NCBI RefSeq assembly: GCF_017742215.1 | Contig: NZ_JAGHKP010000003.1 | Span: 124,001-188,000, forward strand | Length of the DNA stretch: 64,000 nucleotides | Direction: 5' to 3' | Source of the DNA: Chitinophaga chungangae | GTDB taxonomy: Bacteria > Bacteroidota > Bacteroidia > Chitinophagales > Chitinophagaceae | Translations under genes and position numbers: made by a program | In this document: piece by piece, positions 43,658-53,225 of the stretch | Numbering within the stretch: the stretch's first letter is position 1 | Layout of the letters: every line of letters begins with the position of its first letter | The notes under the pieces: generated by a model | Told to the model about the DNA's origin: nothing | Database searches by the model: none | What the model saw: only the letters and a program-made list of their open reading frames with translations

Positions 43658-44623
43658 TTATGGATGAACGATCGCCCTGATCTTGTCCTGCATGGAATAC
43701 GTGCCGTCCATATCCGCTGGATCGGCGGTGATGTTTTCCAGCACCACCAGGCTGATCTGCTGCGCGGGGTACCAGATGCAGGTAGCGTGATAACCCGCGA
43801 TATAGCCGTTGTGGCTCAGCTCGCCGTCCATTATTTGAATGCCGTACCCGTATTCCACATGGCCCCATCGGTGCGTGGGGCGAACGGATGAAGGGGTGAT
43901 CATCAGGCGGTAACTACTGTCCTGAAGTATTTTGCCGGTGTGCAAAAGTTGGTTCCAGCGGGTAAGATCTTCCACGGTAGACACCAGCGCGCCGCCGGGA
44001 ACGGGCAAACGGCGGTAATCGAACGTAACGGCGCGGCCTTTTTCGTAAGGCGTGGCGAGCTTTTTCATACCCGGCCCCGGCACCATGCTGTGGCGCATGC
44101 CGCAACGTTTGAACAATGCTTCGGCAAGCGCGGCGTAGGTTTTGCCGCTTGTTTTCTCCAAAACGTCCGCCGCTACGCTGAAAGAAACGGTGGAATACTG
44201 GAACCGGCTGCCCGGCCTGAACGCCAGCGGCTGACCCCACATCACGATGCCCGAAGTATGGTTCAGTATTTGATGCAACGTAACACTGTCTGCCCATTTA
44301 TCGGCATAATCCGGCAGGTAACGGCGGATGGGCGCATGAAGGTCTACCTGTCCTTTTTCGGCGGCCAGCAGCACCAGCACCGCGGTAATTTGTTTGCTGA
44401 CGGAACCGATGAGGAACTGCTGGTCTGTGCGCAAGGGCGTATGCGATGCGGGGTCGGCGAATCCCCGGCTTTTCAGGTATTGCATCTTCCCGTTTTCCGC
44501 CACGGCAACTATGCCGTTGAACGATGCGGAGGAAGGCAGGCCGAGCAGGGAATCGATAGCGGACTGTGCAAAGGAATGGAAGCCGGCAATGCAGCAGATC
44601 GTCAGCAGGAACAAACGTTTCAT
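43658..44623 (-). CDS. Serine hydrolase of the beta-lactamase (class C/PBP-like) family
   Basis: A 321-residue periplasmic enzyme; signal peptide about 1-19 (ending FHSFAQ). Catalytic Ser 74 and Lys 77 sit in LIGSVSKQITAVLVLL, the Tyr motif is FQYSTVSF (Tyr 143, with Thr where Asn is usual), and a late HNG (SHNGYIAGYHAT) stands where penicillin-binding proteins have KTG. Related proteins are esterases, D-aminopeptidases or beta-lactamase-like proteins, so true lactamase activity should not be assumed. Divergent from the NTF2-like gene. Confidence 0.9.
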   Translation of the reverse strand: MKRLFLLTICCIAGFHSFAQSAIDSLLGLPSSASFNGIVAVAENGKMQYLKSRGFADPASHTPLRTDQQFLIGSVSKQITAVLVLLAAEKGQVDLHAPIRRYLPDYADKWADSVTLHQILNHTSGIVMWGQPLAFRPGSRFQYSTVSFSVAADVLEKTSGKTYAALAEALFKRCGMRHSMVPGPGMKKLATPYEKGRAVTFDYRRLPVPGGALVSTVEDLTRWNQLLHTGKILQDSSYRLMITPSSVRPTHRWGHVEYGYGIQIMDGELSHNGYIAGYHATCIWYPAQQISLVVLENITADPADMDGTYSMQDKIRAIVHP

Positions 44624-44756
44624 GGGTGTTGAAGTGCCGGTTGTTTTAAAGGCGGGCCATTAAAATTACAGCTAAAAAATGCAATAAGTATCGTGCCGGG
44701 TATAATTTTTCAGGGCAGGATAAATCCGGATATTTACATTCCAAAATTTGTTACCA

Positions 44757-45116
44757 ATGACTACCGAACAGATCGCACAACGCCTGGCGGACTATTGCCG
44801 CAAAGGCCAGTTTGAAGAAGCTCAGAAAGAGCTGTATGCAGACGATGTGGTGAGCGTTGAGCCGTATGCCACGCCCGATTTTTCCAAAGAAGAAAAAGGA
44901 CTGCAGAACATCATCGAAAAAGGCCGCAGGTTCGAATCGATGATCGAGGAAATGCACGAGATGACGGTGAAAGACCCGATCGTAACGGGTAACGTGATCG
45001 CGCTGGTAATGGGGATGGACCTGACCATGAAAGGAAAAGGCCGCGCAAAATGGGAAGAGCTGTGTGTGTACACGGTGAAAGATGGGAAGATCGTTTCCGA
45101 GCATTTCTTCATGTAA
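44757..45116 (+). CDS. SnoaL/NTF2-like fold protein
   Basis: A 119-residue cytosolic cone-fold protein: MTTEQIAQRLADYCRKGQFE opens with the usual helix pair, followed by ELYADDVVSVEP and the C-terminal sheet (VTGNVIALVMGMDLTMKGKG, ELCVYTVKDGKIVSEHFFM). This is the SnoaL-like pattern found in polyketide cyclases and many small proteins of unknown role. ATG 44757 preferred to the TTG nine bases earlier. Single gene. Confidence 0.85.
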   Translation: MTTEQIAQRLADYCRKGQFEEAQKELYADDVVSVEPYATPDFSKEEKGLQNIIEKGRRFESMIEEMHEMTVKDPIVTGNVIALVMGMDLTMKGKGRAKWEELCVYTVKDGKIVSEHFFM

Positions 45117-45125
45117 ATTATTTCA

Positions 45126-45380
45126 TCACCTGTACCAGTATTTCCGACCTTCCGCCGTATGCCCCCAGATGCGGAGGCAGTTGTTTTTATGCGTGCCATA
45201 ATCGGTGGCCCCGTACACAAAAGCAAGGTCTCCGCTGGAAGAGATCCTGCCGCCGAGCGGGATGAACGAAGGTGTCAGTTTGTTGATGGCGGGTAATATG
45301 GCCGCCTGCGTGGTGAACGGCGGATGGCCTTCGAGATTGAACCAGCTGTCTGCGTTGGTCGTGGCGCTATAAATGTTTCG
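45126..45380 (-). pseudogene. C-terminal relic of a secreted DUF4440/NTF2-like protein
   Basis: An 84-codon open stretch on the minus strand without a start: NADSWFNLEGHPPFTTQAAI, then LGGRISSSGDLAFVYGATDY and NNCLRIWGHTAEGRKYWYR before the stop. The strand GDLAFVYG and the ending LRIW...KYWYR are typical of the last third of secreted DUF4440-type proteins. The first two thirds are missing: a stop codon precedes the stretch and the FtsX-type permease gene ends 37 bp upstream. It looks like a deletion scar, with the upstream boundary set by the permease gene. Confidence 0.65.
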
Positions 45381-45416
45381 CTACGGAAACATGGATTTTG
45401 CTGAACGGCCGATAAT

Positions 45417-47810
45417 CTATTCCGTTTTGATGCTTTTCGAGGGGTTCATCAGCGCGACGGACATGGTGTGATAAGCCACTGTGGCCAGCGCCAGGCCCAG
45501 GATCACGGCGGCGGTGGCCACGAACGTCCAGCCGCTGAGCGAAATGCTGTATGCGAATTGCCGCAGCCATAATTGAATCACCCATGCGGCGGGCGGCGAA
45601 GCGATCAGCAGCGCTACTACCACCGGTTGCAGGAATTGTTTGGACATCAGGGCGGCGAGGCCCGGCACGCCGGCGCCCAGCACTTTCCTGATCCCGATCT
45701 CTTTGATCCGCTGGCGGGTAGATAAATGCGCGATGCCGAAAAGACCCATGCAGCAAATAAAAACAGACAACACCGTTGCGATGGTGATGATCTTTTTCCA
45801 GCGAAGCTCCTGTTCGTAAGCCTGCGCATTTAGTTCGTCCAGGTGCTGGTATCCGAAAACCGCCGTGGGCATTGCTGTTTTGAACGTTTTTTCGAATGCC
45901 GCCAGCGCCTGTCTGCCGCGGTTTTGATCGTACCTTACCCATATACCGCCGTTGTGCCAGCTGTGCCTGAACAGGATCATCGGCTGCAGGCGGCGGTGAA
46001 GCGAAGTGTTATGAAAATCCTTCACCACGCCCGTTACGGTTCTCGGCATTTTATCGAAATAATCATTCGTATAAACGGTTTGCCCGATGGGTTGTTTCCA
46101 GCCCGCGGCCGTTACGAACGCCTCGTTCACGATGAGGCCGTAAGGTTCGCCGGGAGAGAGGTTGCGCCCGGTTTTCAGCGTTATTTCCATCGTGGGCAGG
46201 TAATGTTCGTCTATGACCATATGCACGGCTTCCACGGTGCGGCCGTTTGTTTTGGCGTTCATGGCGCCGGCATCTCCGCCGAAAGAAACGGAGCGGATGC
46301 CCGGTTCGCGGCTTAGTTCCGTACGCAGGAATTGTTGTACCGGTTTGGGGTCGCGGTTGCCGGGGATGTGCGAACGGATCACCTGGTGGGGATTATAGCC
46401 GAGATCTTTTGCGCGGATGAATTGCATTTGCCGGTAATAGCTCACCGAAGCGATGAGCAGGAACACGGCGAGGGAAAATTGCAGCACGACCAGTCCCTTG
46501 CCCAACCATCCCCTGCCACTGAGTTTTGGCTTGGAATACAATACGGTGGCGGGTTTGAAGCCGGAGAGGATATACGCGGGATATAAGCCTGCCAGCACTA
46601 CAACGCCCGCCAGCAGGGCGATAGCGTAAAATGGCAACCCCGGCGCGTCCGTTACCTGCAAATGTTTGCCGCTTAGCTCATTGAATACAGGCAAGGCGAT
46701 CAGGGTGAAAACACCCGCAAGGATAAACGAAATTATGCAAACGATTGCTGATTCCAGGAGAAACTGTTTGATGATCTGGCGCCGGCTTCCGCCGTTCAGT
46801 TTACGCACGGCCACTTCTTTTGCGCGCCTGAGCGCGCCGGCGTTGCTGATGTGAATGAAGTTGATCACCGCCATAAGCAGGATGAAAGCCGCAATGCCCA
46901 GGAAAAGGCGGGCATACACAGGGTTGCTCTCGTGCACGATGCCGTTTTCGCGGCCGCTGTTCTCGTGGCGCAGGGGATTCAGGTGCACATCCGTCAGTTT
47001 TTGCAGGCTGTAACCGACCTGCGGGTCGAAAGGATGGGCCTTGCGCCCGGCGGCCGCGGCAGACTGGTAGATGCGGTCCATTTTCTTTTCGACGGCGGCG
47101 ATGTTTGCGCCGGGCTGAAGTATCACGTAGGTGCCGAGATAAGCGTTGAACCAGTATTCATCGGTAAACGAAAGCTGCAGGAAGCGGAAGTTCATCAACA
47201 GGTCGAAACGGATGGAAGACTGCGGGGGCGGGTCTTTCAGCACCGCCGTGATCGTGAGCGGCTTGCCCAGCTTTTGTGCGGAAGGGTCGGCATCGAGGTA
47301 CAGGGCGCGGCCCAATACGTCCGTTCGCCCGAAAAGCCGCATGGCCGTGCTTTCCGTAATGGCGGCGGCGTCTGTATTCCGGAGTGCCGTAACCGGGTTG
47401 CCGGAGAGGGCGGGGAAGGAGAAGGTCTGCAGGAAATTCTCGTCCACAAACAGCTGCTGCAGGCGTAATGCCTTGCTGCCAGTATGCACGTCTCCATATA
47501 TATCGCCGCCCATCACACGAGTAAACTGCCTGATCTCGGGGATCTCCCGCTGAAAAGCGGGCCCCTGCACCTGGCCCGTGCCGCCGAAAGTACGGCGGGG
47601 AGCGCCTTCTTCGGTTACCAGCGTGGTATTGATCCGATAAAGGCTTTCATGATGGGCGTGGAATTTGTCAAACCTTTGCTCATCCAGCATAAACAATACG
47701 GCAAACAACATACACGTAATGCCGGCGGCCAACCCGAGCGCGTTGATGCCCGTATACAATTTATGCGACCAGAGATTGCGGAATGCGACCCGGAGATAGT
47801 TCACCAGCAT
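45417..47810 (-). CDS. FtsX/MacB-like ABC transporter permease
   Basis: A 797-residue inner-membrane protein with the double MacB_PCD/FtsX layout of Bacteroidota: MLVNYLRVAFRNLWSHKLYT, first span about 20-42, periplasmic domain about 43-275, three spans (about 280-420, with RAKEVAVRKLNGGSRRQIIK between), then a second copy (span about 425-445, periplasmic domain, and three spans near 660-790 with KEIGIRKVLGAGVPGLAALM). Such permeases need a separate ATPase, which is not next to it. Roles in this family include antibiotic or peptide efflux and envelope lipoprotein handling. The start is set to MLVNYLRVAFRN, the standard N-terminus; 27 residues further upstream are not family-like. Confidence 0.92.
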   Translation of the reverse strand: MLVNYLRVAFRNLWSHKLYTGINALGLAAGITCMLFAVLFMLDEQRFDKFHAHHESLYRINTTLVTEEGAPRRTFGGTGQVQGPAFQREIPEIRQFTRVMGGDIYGDVHTGSKALRLQQLFVDENFLQTFSFPALSGNPVTALRNTDAAAITESTAMRLFGRTDVLGRALYLDADPSAQKLGKPLTITAVLKDPPPQSSIRFDLLMNFRFLQLSFTDEYWFNAYLGTYVILQPGANIAAVEKKMDRIYQSAAAAGRKAHPFDPQVGYSLQKLTDVHLNPLRHENSGRENGIVHESNPVYARLFLGIAAFILLMAVINFIHISNAGALRRAKEVAVRKLNGGSRRQIIKQFLLESAIVCIISFILAGVFTLIALPVFNELSGKHLQVTDAPGLPFYAIALLAGVVVLAGLYPAYILSGFKPATVLYSKPKLSGRGWLGKGLVVLQFSLAVFLLIASVSYYRQMQFIRAKDLGYNPHQVIRSHIPGNRDPKPVQQFLRTELSREPGIRSVSFGGDAGAMNAKTNGRTVEAVHMVIDEHYLPTMEITLKTGRNLSPGEPYGLIVNEAFVTAAGWKQPIGQTVYTNDYFDKMPRTVTGVVKDFHNTSLHRRLQPMILFRHSWHNGGIWVRYDQNRGRQALAAFEKTFKTAMPTAVFGYQHLDELNAQAYEQELRWKKIITIATVLSVFICCMGLFGIAHLSTRQRIKEIGIRKVLGAGVPGLAALMSKQFLQPVVVALLIASPPAAWVIQLWLRQFAYSISLSGWTFVATAAVILGLALATVAYHTMSVALMNPSKSIKTE

Positions 47811-47987
47811 GCAGGATGATTTTATCAATAATATAATAACAAAGGGTGATATTATCGTGCCCTTTTTCAAACGGCCGAAATCCTTTACCAACGGTTATTT
47901 GCGCGTTTTTTGTTAATGGATTTAACAAGAAAATACCACGAAACGGTAAAATGCTTGAAATTTTTTATTTCAATCGATTGTTTTTTA

Positions 47988-47995
47988 TACATTTG
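47988..47995 (+). promoter_or_regulatory. -7 promoter element of the susCD operon
   Basis: TACATTTG fits TAnnTTTG exactly and lies in a T-rich stretch, in the 413-bp region before susC. Predicted transcription start near 48002 leaves a leader of about 220 nt that contains the LacI-type operator at 48122-48139. Confidence 0.5.
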
Positions 47996-48121
47996 TTAAA
48001 GCAGGAGTAGGGTAAAACCAAAATCTCATTTTAAACACCAAACGAAACTAAACACAAACAATTCAAATCAAAGTTTTCCACGTATGTCGCTAAACCAACA
48101 GGACTGTTTAATATGTAAATA

Positions 48122-48139
48122 AATGCAAACGTTTGCATT
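48122..48139. promoter_or_regulatory. Perfect 18-bp LacI/GalR-type operator
   Basis: AATGCAAACGTTTGCATT is a perfect palindrome with the central CG and the half-site AAACG typical of LacI-family operators. It lies 85 bp before the susC ATG and downstream of the predicted promoter, so a bound repressor would block elongation or a further promoter. The regulator itself is not in the window. Confidence 0.75.
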
Positions 48140-48223
48140 CAAGGGACGGCAACTTGCCTGATTGTCCGCGAAATAGCCGGGCATTTGCCTTTTTATTGCT
48201 GATACAATCTCAAACTAAGCGTT

Positions 48224-51200
48224 ATGTTCAAACATTCACCTCCTTTTTTGCGCAGGCTTCCCTTCAGGTGTTTCTGTATGTTGCTGCTCGCCGCGGCATT
48301 CATCACTAACACGGCTAAAGCACAACAAACCTATGCCATTACCGGCCGCGTAACAGACGAAACAAACACCCCGCTTCCCGGTGTGAGCGTGGCCGTAAAA
48401 GGCACCACCGCGGGCGCGGCAACAGATGCCACCGGCAGCTTCAACATCAAAAACGCGCCGAACGCCTCCGGCATCCTCGTTATTACTTTCCTCGGTTATG
48501 CCACGCAGGAAGTGGCTTACACTTCCGGCAAAGCAGTGGCGGTTACGCTCAAAACCGACCAGAAAGCACTCGGCGAAGTAGTGGTAGTGGGTTACGGCAC
48601 ACAAAAGAAAGTAAACCTCGTTGGTGCGGTGTCTGCCGTTAAGGTAGACGAAAAGATCACCAACCGTTCGCTGCCCAATGCTTCCTCCGCACTGTCCGGC
48701 CTCGTGCCCGGCCTGGCGGTAAGCCAGTCCAGCGGCATGGCCGGCCGTAACGGCGCCGCGCTCATCATCCGCGGTCTTGGTACGGTTAACAACGCCAACC
48801 CGCTGGTGGTGGTAGACGGTATGCCAGACGTAGACATCAACCGCATCAACATGAACGACATCGAAAGCGTGTCCGTTTTAAAAGACGCGACATCCGCTTC
48901 CGTGTACGGTTCCCGTGCGGCCAACGGCGTAATCCTTATCACTACCAAATCAGGTAAAGGACAAAAAAGGACCGCCATCAACTTCAACGGTACTTTCGGT
49001 TTGCAGAAACCGACGCGCGCCTACGATTTTATGGCCGACTATCCGCGCGCGCTTACGCTGCACCAGCGTCAGAACGCCGTGGGCACTTCCCGCTCACAGT
49101 GGAAGTTTAAGGACGGTACTATCGACCAATGGATGGCGCTCGGCATGATCGATCCGCTCGTATATCCCAACACAGACTGGTGGGACGTGATCGTTCGCGA
49201 CGGGCAGATCCAGAACTACAACATCTCCGCTTCAGGCGGCAACGAGCAGTCCAACTTCTTTATGAGCGTGGGCGTGCTGGATGAAAAAGGTCTTCAGATC
49301 AACAACGACTACAAACAATATAACGCCCGTTTCAGCTACGATTATAAAGTACGCAAGAACATGAACGCCGGCGTGAAATTCAACGGCAACTGGTCTAAAA
49401 TGGTGTATGCGCTGGAAGACGGCTTCACCGACGACGCCAGCTCCAACACCGCGGGTTTCGACCTGCAATACGCCATCGCCGGCGTTACGCCTTACGATCC
49501 CGTTACTAACCGTTATGGCGGCGTAATGGCCTATGGGGAAGACCCGCAGGCGTATAACCCGTACACCGTTTATCAGAATATGCAGAACCGTAACAACCGC
49601 CAGGAAGCGAACGGCCAGGTATATTTCGACTGGACGCCCATCGAAGGGCTGACCGGCAGGATCGATTATTCGCTGAACTATTATAACCAGTTCCGGTATA
49701 GCGCCAACATTCCGAACCAGGCCTGGAACTTCCAGTCCAACTCCCCGGGCAGCCGCGTGTACGTGGGTGAGAACGCCGGCATCGGCAACTTCACCAATAC
49801 CGGTTATAAAACGATGATGACGGGCCGTATCAATTACAACCGCACCATCGCGAAAAATCACCAGATCGGCATCCTGGGCGTGTACAGCGAAGAATACTGG
49901 TATGCGCGCATTCAGAATGGCAGCCGTAACGACAGGCTTCACCCGGACCTGCACGAACTGGACGGTGCACTCACCGGCATCCAGAGCGCTTCCGGCAGCT
50001 CCAGCGCTGAAGGGCTCCGTTCTTACATCGGCCGCGTGAATTATACCGCGTACGACAAATACCTGTTGGAAGCTAACTTCCGCTACGACGGTTCTTCCAA
50101 GTTCCTCCCCGGCAGCCAGTACGGCTTCTTCCCTTCGGTGGCAGTGGGATGGCGTTTTACCGAAGAAAGTTTTATCAAGCCCATCACCGGCGGTGTGTTC
50201 AGCAACGGTAAACTGAGAGCTTCTTACGGCAGCCTCGGCAACAACAGCGGCATCGAACGTTACGAACAGCAGAATACGCTTTCCGCCAGCCACTACATGC
50301 TTGGAACAGACATCGGCAAAGGTTTCGTGTACCGCAAAATCGTGAACAAAGAACTGACCTGGGAAACTTCCACGGTATTCAACCTCGGCCTCGACCTCGG
50401 GTTTTTCCAGAACAAGCTGACCGCTGAACTGGATTATTACGACCGTCTTACTACCGACATGGTACGTCCTTCCGATATGTCCATGCTGCTCACCGGTGCG
50501 TTCGACGCGCCGCGCCGCAACATCGGCAACCTGCGCAACCGCGGCGTGGAAGCGAACCTTACCTGGAGCGACCAGATCGGCCAGGTCAGGTACGGCATGA
50601 ACTTCAACGCATCTTACAACAGAACGAGACTTGAAAAATGGAATGAGTTCCTCGCCAAGGGTTGGGTATTCCTGGATATGCCTTACCACTTCCTGATCAC
50701 TTACCAGGACATTGGTATCGCGCGCACCTGGCAGGATGTGTATGACAACACTCCGCAAGGCGCATCACCCGGCGACCTGATCCGAAAAGACGTGAACGGC
50801 GACGGCCAGATCAACGACAACGACAAGGTGGCTTACGACAATATTCAGCGCGACAGGCCCACCACCAACTATTCCTTCTCCGGCAACGTTTCCTGGAAAG
50901 GCATCGACGTTGCGTTCCTGATCACCGCAGCTACCGGCCGCAAGGATTACTGGATCAATAACTACAACAATGTGAACCCTGCCGCCGCGCGTTATGCATG
51001 GGGCTGGGACCAGTGGAACCTTCCTTTCAACTACGATAACCTGGACGGCGAATGGCCGCGTCTTGGCGGCTCGGGCAATAACCGCTCCGAATCAACGTTC
51101 TGGCTGGATAACCTGAACTACATCCGTTTCAAGAACGTACAGGTAGGTTATACCATCCCTGCGAGCATCCTGAAAAGACTGGGCATTTACAGTTTCAGGA

Positions 51201-51331
51201 TCTTCGGTTCCGCTGAAAACCTGGGCACCCTCACCAAGTTCCGCGGTCTTGACCCCGAATTGACCGGCAATAAGAGCAACGCTTATCCGTTGAACAAATC
51301 TTACTCCTTCGGGATTAACGTAGGCCTTTAA
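48224..51331 (+). CDS. SusC/RagA-type TonB-linked outer-membrane glycan transporter
   Basis: A 1035-residue transporter: signal peptide about 1-37 (ending NTAKAQ), carboxypeptidase-regulatory-like domain about 40-115 (ITGRVTDETNTPLPGVSV), plug with SusC signature VVVGYGTQKKVNLVGAVSAV (about 122), LIIRGLGTVNNANPLVVVDG (about 185) and SVLKDATSASVYGSRAANGV, then the barrel ending FGINVGL. Unlike the receptors in the first 9 kb it has no STN domain, so regulation is not through sigma/FecR; the operator upstream points to a LacI-family regulator. It forms a lidded import complex with the SusD protein 11 bp downstream. With the uronate lyases in the operon, the imported ligand should be an acidic oligosaccharide. 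Confidence 0.97.
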   Translation: MFKHSPPFLRRLPFRCFCMLLLAAAFITNTAKAQQTYAITGRVTDETNTPLPGVSVAVKGTTAGAATDATGSFNIKNAPNASGILVITFLGYATQEVAYTSGKAVAVTLKTDQKALGEVVVVGYGTQKKVNLVGAVSAVKVDEKITNRSLPNASSALSGLVPGLAVSQSSGMAGRNGAALIIRGLGTVNNANPLVVVDGMPDVDINRINMNDIESVSVLKDATSASVYGSRAANGVILITTKSGKGQKRTAINFNGTFGLQKPTRAYDFMADYPRALTLHQRQNAVGTSRSQWKFKDGTIDQWMALGMIDPLVYPNTDWWDVIVRDGQIQNYNISASGGNEQSNFFMSVGVLDEKGLQINNDYKQYNARFSYDYKVRKNMNAGVKFNGNWSKMVYALEDGFTDDASSNTAGFDLQYAIAGVTPYDPVTNRYGGVMAYGEDPQAYNPYTVYQNMQNRNNRQEANGQVYFDWTPIEGLTGRIDYSLNYYNQFRYSANIPNQAWNFQSNSPGSRVYVGENAGIGNFTNTGYKTMMTGRINYNRTIAKNHQIGILGVYSEEYWYARIQNGSRNDRLHPDLHELDGALTGIQSASGSSSAEGLRSYIGRVNYTAYDKYLLEANFRYDGSSKFLPGSQYGFFPSVAVGWRFTEESFIKPITGGVFSNGKLRASYGSLGNNSGIERYEQQNTLSASHYMLGTDIGKGFVYRKIVNKELTWETSTVFNLGLDLGFFQNKLTAELDYYDRLTTDMVRPSDMSMLLTGAFDAPRRNIGNLRNRGVEANLTWSDQIGQVRYGMNFNASYNRTRLEKWNEFLAKGWVFLDMPYHFLITYQDIGIARTWQDVYDNTPQGASPGDLIRKDVNGDGQINDNDKVAYDNIQRDRPTTNYSFSGNVSWKGIDVAFLITAATGRKDYWINNYNNVNPAAARYAWGWDQWNLPFNYDNLDGEWPRLGGSGNNRSESTFWLDNLNYIRFKNVQVGYTIPASILKRLGIYSFRIFGSAENLGTLTKFRGLDPELTGNKSNAYPLNKSYSFGINVGL

Positions 51332-51342
51332 AAGCATCAATT

Positions 51343-53208
51343 ATGAAAAGAACAAAAATTCATATACAAATATTAGCGATAGCGGCAGGTTGGTGCGTAT
51401 TGGCTACTTCCTGCGTGAAAGACCTGCTGGACCAGCCGCCGACCACCGAACTCGCGGAAAACGAATTCTGGAAAACGGAGAAAGACGCCAAGATCGCGAT
51501 CATGGGCGCTTATGCAGACGTACGCCCTTTGTTTGACCGTGAATATTACTGGGACGGCCTGGCCGAATTCCAGCGTACCCGCGGCACCAGTGCGTCTTCC
51601 GATCTGCAAAAAGGTAACGCGTACCCTACCGGCAACTGGAACCCCGCTTCTCCCGCGGGCGGCGGCGAACGTTACGACAATATGTTCCGTTACCTGTATG
51701 GCGGCGTGAACAGGACCAATTACGTGATCGAGAACGTGAAAAAAATGCTTCCGACCGTGAAAGATTCCGACGTGCCCGAGCTGGAACGCATTATGGGCGA
51801 GGCCCGTTTGCTGAGGGGAATGGTGTATTTCAGGCTCATCTCCATGTGGGGCGACGTGCAGTATTTTACGAATATCGTGAACAACGAGAACCAGGGCGAG
51901 ATCGCCAAACTCGCGCGTTTGCCTATAGCGCAGGTGAAGGATTCGATTTATGAGGACCTGACCTATGCGTATGAAAAGCTGCCGCTGAAATCTACCGAGC
52001 AGGGCCGCGCATCGAAAGCCGCTGCGCTTGGTTTCCGTGGGAAGCTGATGCTGTACTGGGGCAGCTGGAAAAAATACGGCTGGCCCGAAATAGAAGGTTT
52101 CCAGGCTAACCAGGCGGAAGCTACGGAAGCGTTTACCAAAGCGGCCGCCGATCTCCGGGAAGTTTCCCTGGGCATGGGCCTTACGCTTTGGAGAAACGGC
52201 GAGCCGGGCGAAATCGATCCTCCCGGTAAGGCGGACATCCTGCCCAACTATTATTATCTTTTCACGCCCATCGCAAACGAAAACAACCCGGAATTCGTGA
52301 TGTATTTCACGCATGGGGGCACGGGCACCGGGCAGGGGGAAGAGTTAATGCGCGACGTGGCCGGCCGTTCCCATGAAGGGTCTCAATGCTGGGTATCTCC
52401 GCGTTATGAGATTGCGGACAGGTACCAGCTGATCAGCACAGGCGATTTCGCGCCCCCGCTGATCCCGATGAAACCCGGCGCCGCAGGAGCGCGCACCCTC
52501 CCGAATTCCGCGCTGAACCCGCAAAGTTACGCCGGCAGGGATTATCGCATGAAATCCTCCATCATGTGGGATTTCGAGCTGAGCGTAGGTTTCAACTCCC
52601 TGAAATCGACCGGTTTCATTCCTTTCATTTACAACACCTGGAACTCGCCGAATATTATCGTGAACGGCATTCAATACGCCAACGTATACAACACCGATGG
52701 TTGCAATACCGGTTACGTTTTCCGCAAGTTCCTCAGGAATACCGCGGGCCTCGGCCGCAGCGAGGGGAACTATTCTTACCCGATCATGCGCCTTGCGGAC
52801 GTATACCTGATGTATGCCGAAGCGTCTAATGAAGTGGGAGGGCCAAATGCAGAAGCCGTTGACCTGGTAAATAAGATCAGGCACCGCGCGGCATTGCCGC
52901 CGCTGGCCGCGGACAAGTTCAGCAGCAAGGAAACCTTCTTCAACGCCATCGAACAGGAACGTATCGTTGAATTGTTCGGTGAAGGCCAGCGTTTCTGGGA
53001 CCTCCGCCGCTGGAGAGCGCTGGAAAGGGTTTGGGGACCTCCCAACGGCCCCGGCCGCGACTTTAAAGACACCCACGGAGAAATTACCGCCAAAGGCGTT
53101 TTCCAGAACCAACAGGAAAGAGCTTACCAGCGCGCGTACATTTTCAGGATACCTCCCGCCGAAAGAGAGCGTAATCCGAACCTGACACAAAACACTCCTT
53201 GGTTATAA
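51343..53208 (+). CDS. SusD/RagB-type surface glycan-binding lipoprotein
   Basis: A 621-residue outer-surface lipoprotein, the lid of the SusC transporter. Lipobox WCVLATSC (Cys about 24), then the SusD start VKDLLDQPPTTELAENEFWK, the TPR-like core (GEARLLRGMVYFRLISMWGD) and C-terminal MRLADVYLMYAEASNEVGGP and GEGQRFWDLRRWRALERVWG. Length is in the large-SusD range. Gene order SusC, SusD, two lipoproteins, two lyases is that of a classic polysaccharide utilisation locus. Confidence 0.97.
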   Translation: MKRTKIHIQILAIAAGWCVLATSCVKDLLDQPPTTELAENEFWKTEKDAKIAIMGAYADVRPLFDREYYWDGLAEFQRTRGTSASSDLQKGNAYPTGNWNPASPAGGGERYDNMFRYLYGGVNRTNYVIENVKKMLPTVKDSDVPELERIMGEARLLRGMVYFRLISMWGDVQYFTNIVNNENQGEIAKLARLPIAQVKDSIYEDLTYAYEKLPLKSTEQGRASKAAALGFRGKLMLYWGSWKKYGWPEIEGFQANQAEATEAFTKAAADLREVSLGMGLTLWRNGEPGEIDPPGKADILPNYYYLFTPIANENNPEFVMYFTHGGTGTGQGEELMRDVAGRSHEGSQCWVSPRYEIADRYQLISTGDFAPPLIPMKPGAAGARTLPNSALNPQSYAGRDYRMKSSIMWDFELSVGFNSLKSTGFIPFIYNTWNSPNIIVNGIQYANVYNTDGCNTGYVFRKFLRNTAGLGRSEGNYSYPIMRLADVYLMYAEASNEVGGPNAEAVDLVNKIRHRAALPPLAADKFSSKETFFNAIEQERIVELFGEGQRFWDLRRWRALERVWGPPNGPGRDFKDTHGEITAKGVFQNQQERAYQRAYIFRIPPAERERNPNLTQNTPWL

Positions 53209-53225
53209 TCTAAAATCAATCTAAG

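Noticed and set aside
43658..44623. Antibiotic-resistance beta-lactamase
   Set aside because: The Ser-x-x-Lys motif is present, but the Tyr motif is YST and the last motif is HNG, as in esterase-like serine hydrolases; resistance cannot be claimed.
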